Below, one piece after another: positions 6,482 through 11,330 of a stretch of DNA of 11,330 nucleotides. The DNA is from Caryophanales bacterium UBA6769 (GTDB lineage Bacteria > Bacillota > Bacilli > Bacillales > UBA6769): NCBI GenBank assembly GCA_002453275.1, contig DKGN01000115.1, positions 1-11,330 of the forward strand, written 5' to 3'. Each line of letters opens with the position of its first letter. Position 1 is the stretch's first letter. A program made the position numbers and the translations under genes. The notes beneath the pieces are model-generated. The model was not told where the DNA came from, ran no database searches, and was given only the letters and a program-made list of their open reading frames with translations.

Positions 6482-7982
6482 TGAACAACAAGAAGATGCT
6501 TATGATAAGCATGTAAGCAATAAGCTGATAACTGATCTCGGTTCTATTGAAAATCTGTTTTCAGATAGTGCGGATGTTAGCTTTCAGCCCTTTTCCTTTG
6601 GAGAAGAACCGTCCAAACATGACGTGACGTTTATTAAATGCGTCGGACTTGTAGATGGCAATGCATTAAACACCGTTGTTTATGAAAGATTTGTCACATT
6701 TTTTAAGAACTTAAAAACTGAAAAGGCAACGGAAGAGGACATTGTTCATCACTTATATGTTCCAGGCATTAAACGAGTTTATTATGAAGAGGAAGTAATT
6801 GAAAGTTGTTTTGCAGGGCAATTGCTTGTTTATTTTCATAAGGAAAACTATTTATTTTCGATTGATATTTCGAACCGGCCTAACCGTACACCAGAAGAAA
6901 CGAATACTGAAGTATCGATCAAAGGTCCCCGCGATAACTTTATTGAGGATTTAACGACGAATATCGCCCTTATAAGGAAAAGATTGCGGACAAATTCATT
7001 AGCGATGAAAAGGTATACGGTCGGCACACGTACACAAACAGAGGTTACTGTACTATATATAAAGGATATTGCCGATAGACAAATGTTTGAAGATTTAGAT
7101 CGAAGCATTAAAAATATTGATATTGACGGTGTCTTCAGTGGTAGACAATTGCATGAATTAATTATAAAAAAACCGTTTTCCTTTTTCCCAACACACCATT
7201 ACACGGGGCGGCCAGATTTTGCGGTAAATAGCTTATTAGTAGGAAGATTTGTTATCTTTGTGGATGGTGTTGCTTATGCCGTGCTCGTTCCAGTGAATTT
7301 TGGTTATATATTAAAGTCAGCGGAAGATACGGAAAATATTTATTTATTTAATTCGTGGGAACGATTGTTACGCTTTGCTGGCTTAGCAATTGCTATTTTC
7401 TTACCGGGTTTTTATATTTCTTTAACGAGTTTCCACCAAAACCAAATTCCGATTGTTTTTTTAGGAACGATAATCGAAGCGAGCAAGGGCGTACCATTCC
7501 CAGCACCTATTGAAGCGTTATTAATGCTATTGCTATTTGAGATTTTTCGTGAAGCCGGCTTACGATTGCCGATGGCGATTGGGCAAACGTTAAGTGTTGT
7601 TGGTGGACTTATTATTGGAGATGCCGCCATTCGAGCTGGGTTAGCTAGTCCCCTTATGATTGTGATTATGGCGACGTCATCGGTAGCTACGTATACACTC
7701 GTCAACTTGTCTCTTCATGGCATTGTGTCAATTCTACGGTTGTTTGTCGTCTTGATCGTTTCTTTCTTCGGTTTTTTTGGCTTCTTTGTCGCGATTTACG
7801 TGATTTTAATTTATATGTCAAACATCCAAACGTTAGGAGTTTCTTATTTAACAGTTCCGGAAGTGACGAACATAAGGCCTATTTTAAAAACATTTCTACG
7901 TTTGCCAGAACAGCGATACAAGCAGCGGCCTAGTTTTTTACGAATCAAGGATAAAACGAGACAACCGAAAAGAAAGGATTGA
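6471..7982 (+). CDS. GerA-family germinant receptor, A subunit
   Basis: A subunit of a spore germinant receptor (GerAA/Spore_GerAA family), an inner spore-membrane protein that works with the B and C subunits. It has 503 residues: a soluble N-terminal half (about 1-290) and a membrane half with four to six segments (about 305-460), then a basic tail. Family motifs include EVSIKGPRDNFIED (G152, P153, R154), TNIALIRKRLR, REAGLRLPMAIGQ, GDAAIRAGLASP and LGVSYLTVP. One motif deviates: TGRPD at 245-249, where I know the family as TERPD. The start is ATG 6471, with AAAGGGGG at about 6455-6462; the frame is open further upstream but only inside the B gene. It overlaps the B gene end by 11 nt and lies 6 nt before the C gene, which suggests translational coupling. 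Confidence 0.95.
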   Translation: MPNSEQQEDAYDKHVSNKLITDLGSIENLFSDSADVSFQPFSFGEEPSKHDVTFIKCVGLVDGNALNTVVYERFVTFFKNLKTEKATEEDIVHHLYVPGIKRVYYEEEVIESCFAGQLLVYFHKENYLFSIDISNRPNRTPEETNTEVSIKGPRDNFIEDLTTNIALIRKRLRTNSLAMKRYTVGTRTQTEVTVLYIKDIADRQMFEDLDRSIKNIDIDGVFSGRQLHELIIKKPFSFFPTHHYTGRPDFAVNSLLVGRFVIFVDGVAYAVLVPVNFGYILKSAEDTENIYLFNSWERLLRFAGLAIAIFLPGFYISLTSFHQNQIPIVFLGTIIEASKGVPFPAPIEALLMLLLFEIFREAGLRLPMAIGQTLSVVGGLIIGDAAIRAGLASPLMIVIMATSSVATYTLVNLSLHGIVSILRLFVVLIVSFFGFFGFFVAIYVILIYMSNIQTLGVSYLTVPEVTNIRPILKTFLRLPEQRYKQRPSFLRIKDKTRQPKRKD

Positions 7983-7988
7983 CACCTG

Positions 7989-9146
7989 TTGAGAAAACGC
8001 TACCTTGGATTGATTGTCGTTGCTCTCGTATTCATCTCAGGTTGTTGGGATATTGAAGAGGCGGAACGGATGGATTACGTGCATGGTGTTGGTGTTGATT
8101 ATAAAGATGGAAAAGTTATCGTTTCGCTTCAAATTGTGAATTTAGGTAACCTTGGTCCAGAGAAGTCAGGAGGTGGGGCTGGGAGTGAAAATAAGTCTGT
8201 TATCGCAGAAGGAGAAAGCGATGATGTTAACGATGCAATTTTCAAAATTTACAACTCGACTCAACGCATGTTGTATTGGGGTCATTTAACGTTTGTCGTT
8301 GTTACAGAAGAAGCTCTAAAGGAAGGAAAAATGAAAGATATCGTTGATCTAATTAATCGCTATCGAGAGACGCGATATCGGGTACTAATGTTTGCCACTC
8401 AAGACGAGAGTGTCAACCATATATTAGAAGCTGCCCCAGTCTTTGATGGCTCTCCTGTGTTTACAAGATTAACAGATCTTGGTAATACGTACGAACAGAA
8501 CTCAAGGATTAAGGATGTGTCGCTTCGCGAGTTTCTCATCCAAATAAAAGAACCCGGACATAATGGGATACTTCCTGCGATTACTGCAACCGAAAAAAAT
8601 TGGCTTTCTGAAGACGATAAGCCAGATACAATGATTGAAACGTTAGGGGTTGCTCTGACAAATCGGAATGAATTTCGCGGATTTATTACGGGGGAGGACA
8701 TAAATGGTCTTCGCTGGTTGACGAAAGATGCTATACGTAACAACATTCAAGTGAAGGAAGATGGAGATCCTATTGCTGAAGGAGTTGTTTTTGATCCGTC
8801 ATTTTCCATTAAACCAAAGATGAAAAAAGACAAGGCTACATTTCAAATAGATGTAAAAGGAACGGTGTTATTTAATGAATTAATCAAAAATAATGATCAA
8901 CATTTTTTGAGGAGAAAAGTGGAAGATTTTATTGAAAATGAGATAAAGCATACTTATCGTAAAGCGTTAGAGCATGATTCAGATATTTATCGTTTATCGG
9001 AAGTGTTGTATCGAAAGGATGTAGCATCTTGGAAAAAGATTGCTCATAAAGGAAAAGTACCGTTAGATGAAGAGTCGATATCCGTGACAGTTAAAATTGA
9101 TATAGGTCCAACAAAATTAGATAATGAGAGACCAGTTATTAAATGA
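7989..9146 (+). CDS. GerA-family germinant receptor, C subunit (lipoprotein)
   Basis: Ger(x)C-family lipoprotein, the third subunit of the receptor, anchored on the outer face of the inner spore membrane. The 385-residue protein starts at TTG 7989 with AAAGGA at about 7973-7978. It has a short basic N-terminus, a hydrophobic stretch (6-16) and the lipobox ISGC with C19 as the lipidated residue, followed by WDIEEAERMDYVHGVGVD as is usual. Further family features are STQRMLYWGHLTFVVV, NRYRETRYRVLMF and the C-terminal three-helix region with KVEDFIENEIKHTYRKALE and VTVKIDIG. It completes the operon 6 nt behind the A gene. No terminator is visible in the 76 nt before the next gene, so transcripts may read through. 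Confidence 0.95.
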   Translation: MRKRYLGLIVVALVFISGCWDIEEAERMDYVHGVGVDYKDGKVIVSLQIVNLGNLGPEKSGGGAGSENKSVIAEGESDDVNDAIFKIYNSTQRMLYWGHLTFVVVTEEALKEGKMKDIVDLINRYRETRYRVLMFATQDESVNHILEAAPVFDGSPVFTRLTDLGNTYEQNSRIKDVSLREFLIQIKEPGHNGILPAITATEKNWLSEDDKPDTMIETLGVALTNRNEFRGFITGEDINGLRWLTKDAIRNNIQVKEDGDPIAEGVVFDPSFSIKPKMKKDKATFQIDVKGTVLFNELIKNNDQHFLRRKVEDFIENEIKHTYRKALEHDSDIYRLSEVLYRKDVASWKKIAHKGKVPLDEESISVTVKIDIGPTKLDNERPVIK

Positions 9147-9183
9147 ACATTCCCTTTACTCTTTTTTCAAGCGACGGATGCTG

Positions 9184-9189
9184 TATAAT
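9184..9189 (+). promoter_or_regulatory. Probable -10 box of a promoter for the dUTPase-peptidase pair
   Basis: A perfect TATAAT lies 34 nt before the dUTPase start in the gap behind the germination operon. The -35 region is poor: only a T-rich stretch (9162-9167) lies at 16-nt spacing. A vegetative promoter would make sense, because dUTPase is needed during growth and not only in spores. Confidence 0.45.
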
Positions 9190-9222
9190 AGAGGTATAAA
9201 TGATTGTGAGGGAAGAGGACGA

Positions 9223-9714
9223 ATGGGAATTAATTGGTCTAAGCTTTTTACATTACAACACGAACTTGATTCACGGATTATGAAGGAACATCGATTAACG
9301 GGGGATTTCCTAGAAGAACGATTGCTAGCTTTACAAGTAGAAGTAGGAGAGCTAGCGAATGAAACACGGTGTTTCAAATATTGGAGTGTTAAACCACCAT
9401 CTGAACGTATTGAAATTCTTGAGGAATATGTTGATGGTATTCACTTTATTTTGTCACTTGGTCTGACGCTCGGCTTCCAAACATATACGCCTAACAGTAG
9501 TCAACGAAGCGAAGGCAGTATAGTCAAGAAATTTTTAACAATTTATAACTGTATTTCTAACTTGAACGAGAACCGTTCAGTCGAAGCATATGGGTCACTT
9601 TTCTCTGAATATCTAGTCCTCGGTTCTATGCTTGGTTTCACGGAAAAAGAGATTGAAGCTGCCTACTTTGAAAAAAACAGTCGTAATCATGAGCGTCAAG
9701 ATGAAGGGTATTAA
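9223..9714 (+). CDS. dUTP diphosphatase, all-alpha (MazG-like) type
   Basis: Predicted cytosolic dUTPase that splits dUTP into dUMP and pyrophosphate, keeping uracil out of DNA and supplying dUMP for thymidylate synthesis. The 163 residues are mostly helical and match the dimeric dUTPase_2 group, unrelated to the trimeric beta-barrel type. The magnesium-binding pattern ExxE...ExxD of all-alpha NTP pyrophosphatases is complete: E40 and E43 in QVEVGELANE, E68 and D71 in EEYVDGIHF. KYWS between them is also typical. The frame opens at 9124, but that start lies inside the gerC gene; ATG 9223 with a GAGGGAAGAGG stretch just ahead gives the usual N-terminus. The peptidase gene follows after 26 nt, so the two are probably co-transcribed. 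A wider nucleotide specificity cannot be excluded from sequence. Confidence 0.88.
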   Translation: MGINWSKLFTLQHELDSRIMKEHRLTGDFLEERLLALQVEVGELANETRCFKYWSVKPPSERIEILEEYVDGIHFILSLGLTLGFQTYTPNSSQRSEGSIVKKFLTIYNCISNLNENRSVEAYGSLFSEYLVLGSMLGFTEKEIEAAYFEKNSRNHERQDEGY

Positions 9715-9740
9715 TGAATTAAAATAAGGAGAGATGTAGA

Positions 9741-10826
9741 ATGGCACAATTAGATGAAACACTGTCAATGTTAAAAGAGTTAACAGATGCGAATGGAATT
9801 CCTGCTAATGAGCACGAACCACGGGAAGTAATGAACAAGTACATAACCCCATACGCAGACGAAATCTCAACAGATAATCTTGGAAGCCTAATCGCAAAAA
9901 AAGTCGGGCAGGAAGATGGACCGAAAATTATGATTGCTGGTCACTTAGATGAAATTGGCTTCATGGTGACAAGTATTGATGATAATGGATTTCTACGCTT
10001 TCAAACGGTTGGAGGTTGGTGGGAGCAAGTGATGCTCGCACAACGAGTTACCATTGTCACACGAAAAGGGAATGTACCCGGTGTTATCGGTTCGAAGCCT
10101 CCACACATATTGTCACCAGAAGCACGTAAGAAACCAATCGATAAAAAGGACATGTTCATTGATATTGGAGCGATCAGTCGACGTGAGGCTGAGGAGTTTG
10201 GTGTACGACCGGGTGATTTTATTACTCCTGTTTGTGATTTTACTGTAATGAAAAATGAAAAGTTTCTCATGGCGAAAGCTTGGGATAACCGAATCGGTTG
10301 TGCGATTGCAATTGAAGTGTTGCGCCAATTAAAAAATGAAGAGCATCCGAACATCGTCTACGGCGTTGGTACAGTTCAAGAAGAAGTTGGGCTTCGAGGT
10401 GCGAAAACCTCAACATTTAAAATTCAGCCAGACATTGGTTTCGCTGTTGACGTTGGAATTGCGGGAGATACGCCTGGTGTGACGGAAAAAGAAGCACTAG
10501 CCAAAGCAGGAAAGGGTCCCCAAATTATAATGTATGATGCATCAATGGTCGCCCATCGTGGCTTGCGTGATTTTGTTACTGATGTAGCTGAAGAAGAAAA
10601 TATTCCATACCAAATGGACTTTGTTCCGGGTGGAGGGACAGACTCAGGAAGTATTCATTTAACTGCAAAAGGTGTACCTGCATTATCAATTACAATCGCA
10701 ACCCGCTACATTCATACACATGCGGCAATATTGCATCGTGAGGACTTTGAAAATGCTGTGAAGCTGATTGTAGAAGTTGTGAAGCGACTTGATCGCAACA
10801 AAGTTGACGAAATTATTTTTGATTGA
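9741..10826 (+). CDS. ysdC: M42-family metallo-aminopeptidase (YsdC-like)
   Basis: Cytosolic, probably oligomeric, two-metal aminopeptidase of family M42 (TET/FrvX/glucanase-like), which trims N-terminal residues from peptides. The 361 residues are normal. The metal and active-site residues are all present: H68 and D70 in AGHLDEIGF, D182 in AWDNR, the catalytic glutamate E214 with E215 in VQEEVGLRG, D237 in VDVG and H325 in RYIHTH. The loop GGGTDSG is also conserved. AAGGAGAG at 9726-9733 supports the ATG. It follows dUTPase after 26 nt. In B. subtilis ysdC sits near rplT and sspI, so the position here fits orthology, though ysdA and ysdB are not found between them. Exact substrates are unknown. 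Confidence 0.95.
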   Translation: MAQLDETLSMLKELTDANGIPANEHEPREVMNKYITPYADEISTDNLGSLIAKKVGQEDGPKIMIAGHLDEIGFMVTSIDDNGFLRFQTVGGWWEQVMLAQRVTIVTRKGNVPGVIGSKPPHILSPEARKKPIDKKDMFIDIGAISRREAEEFGVRPGDFITPVCDFTVMKNEKFLMAKAWDNRIGCAIAIEVLRQLKNEEHPNIVYGVGTVQEEVGLRGAKTSTFKIQPDIGFAVDVGIAGDTPGVTEKEALAKAGKGPQIIMYDASMVAHRGLRDFVTDVAEEENIPYQMDFVPGGGTDSGSIHLTAKGVPALSITIATRYIHTHAAILHREDFENAVKLIVEVVKRLDRNKVDEIIFD

Positions 10827-10842
10827 AGAGTGTGTAAATTGT

Positions 10843-10883
10843 AATAAAAACAGGAAGAACATGGTCATCCATGGTCTTCCTGT
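10843..10883 (-). terminator. Terminator of sspI, probably bidirectional
   Basis: ACAGGAAGA and CATGG (10850-10864) pair with CCATG and TCTTCCTGT (10869-10883) around a TCAT loop, with one A/G mismatch. On the minus strand the stem is followed by a clear T run, so it ends the sspI transcript. On the plus strand the T tract is weaker, but the hairpin may also stop transcripts from the peptidase gene. Confidence 0.88.
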
Positions 10884-10890
10884 TGCTTGT

Positions 10891-11097
10891 CTATTGTAAG
10901 CCTTCAGCCATACTTTTCAATAAATTGGTTTGTTCATCTTTACTTGAATTTTGCCACAGCACTTCAAAAAGAACACCTAAGCCAGGTAACATTTTCTCTT
11001 CGCCACTTTGAATAGCATCGACAATCGTATGCTCAAGCTGGCTTTCATCATTACCTTTTACATTATCTAAAATCGCAGATCTTAAATTAAAATTCAC
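10891..11097 (-). CDS. sspI: Small acid-soluble spore protein I
   Basis: A 68-residue spore protein of the SspI family, made in the forespore and packed in the spore core; its exact role is not known. The central stretch QLEHTIVDAIQSGEEKMLPG and then GVLFEVLWQ match B. subtilis SspI nearly residue for residue. The start codon is GTG (11097-11095) with AAGGAG at about 11112-11107 on the minus strand, 9 nt away. The C-terminus is slightly shorter than the roughly 71 residues of the B. subtilis protein. It is transcribed alone, against its neighbours, with its own terminator and a candidate sigma-G promoter at 11140-11168. Confidence 0.96.
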   Translation of the reverse strand: MNFNLRSAILDNVKGNDESQLEHTIVDAIQSGEEKMLPGLGVLFEVLWQNSSKDEQTNLLKSMAEGLQ

Positions 11098-11139
11098 TGA
11101 ACATCACTCCTTTTTCTTTATTTTTGCCTAACGGATATG

Positions 11140-11168
11140 GAATATGTAAGAAGAGAGGTAAAACATTG
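11140..11168 (-). promoter_or_regulatory. Candidate sigma-G promoter of sspI
   Basis: On the minus strand, CAATG (11168-11164) resembles the sigma-G -35 consensus and CATATTC (11146-11140) resembles the -10 consensus CATnnTA, each with one mismatch and 17 nt between them. sspI is sigma-G dependent in B. subtilis. The -35 box overlaps the start codon of the divergent methyltransferase gene. Confidence 0.45.
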
Positions 11169-11330
11169 CAACGAATTGAATCGATAAGAAATGAACGAGT
11201 AAAAGGCTGGAAGAAATTACATACGAAAAAAGGTCGGCAATTGGCGCAAGCTTTTTTAATTGAAGGAGACCACCTTATAGAGGAAGCATTAAAGGAAAAA
11301 CAAGTAATTGAAGCACTAATTATTGATGAA
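11166..11330 (+). CDS. ysgA: SpoU/TrmH-family RNA 2'-O-methyltransferase, N-terminal part (YsgA-like)
   Basis: The first 55 codons of a gene that runs off the window end with no stop. The start is TTG 11166 with AGAGAGGT at about 11152-11159, 6 nt away; no ATG start fits. The visible residues, MQRIESIRNERVKGWKKLHT and then KGRQLAQAFLIEGDHLIEEA, are the small RNA-binding N-terminal domain (SpoU_sub_bind) that precedes the knotted SAM-binding domain in SpoU/TrmH-type rRNA methyltransferases. The catalytic part is not in view, so activity cannot be judged. A gene of this kind, ysgA, lies next to sspI in B. subtilis, which supports the assignment. It is divergent from sspI, with 68 nt between the two starts. 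Confidence 0.8.
   Translation, partial: MQRIESIRNERVKGWKKLHTKKGRQLAQAFLIEGDHLIEEALKEKQVIEALIIDE

Noticed and set aside
9124..9222. Upstream extension of dUTPase
   Set aside because: It begins inside gerC and would run across the TATAAT box; ATG 9223 fits the family.

Overview
The window looks like chromosomal DNA of an endospore-forming member of the Bacillaceae (low-GC Firmicutes). The grounds are a clear SspI spore protein, a complete GerA-type germinant receptor operon, Bacillus-type ThrS, IF3, L35 and L20 proteins, strong AGGAGG-type ribosome binding sites and TTG, GTG and ATT starts. The broad order (thrS, infC-rpmI-rplT, ysdC-like peptidase, sspI, ysgA) resembles the B. subtilis chromosome. 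The species cannot be named from the sequence.

Layout. thrS (101-2041) is followed by a short cupin gene (2126-2689) with a Tyr/Met/His-rich N-terminal extension and a strong terminator (2711-2755). A TauE/SafE-type membrane permease follows (2872-3648). The gene-free stretch 3649-4079 holds a near-consensus sigma-A promoter (3774-3802) and a ribosomal-protein (L20-type) leader with an attenuator. It leads to infC, which starts at an ATT codon (4080), then rpmI and rplT and a perfect 16-bp terminator hairpin (5243-5283).

Immediately behind that terminator is a candidate sigma-G promoter and a three-gene germinant receptor operon in the order B (permease, 5378-6481), A (6471-7982), C (lipoprotein, 7989-9146), with an 11-nt overlap and a 6-nt gap. 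A TATAAT box then precedes an all-alpha dimeric-type dUTPase (9223-9714) and an M42 metallo-aminopeptidase (9741-10826). On the minus strand lies sspI (11097-10891) with its own terminator. Divergent from it, the first 55 codons of a SpoU/TrmH-type RNA methyltransferase (ysgA-like, from TTG 11166) run off the window end.

How the genes work together. The left and middle parts are translation housekeeping: tRNA-Thr charging, initiation factor 3 and two large-subunit proteins under leader control. The right part is flavoured by spore biology: a receptor for germinant sensing in the inner spore membrane, and a small acid-soluble spore protein. dUTPase and the peptidase are general housekeeping genes.

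I found no mobile element, CRISPR array, rRNA or tRNA, and no sign of a novel multi-gene system. The items most worth a second look are the B-A-C receptor order with a deviant TGRPD motif, the short reading frame that overlaps the ATT start of infC, the leader attenuator, and the N-terminal extension of the cupin protein.
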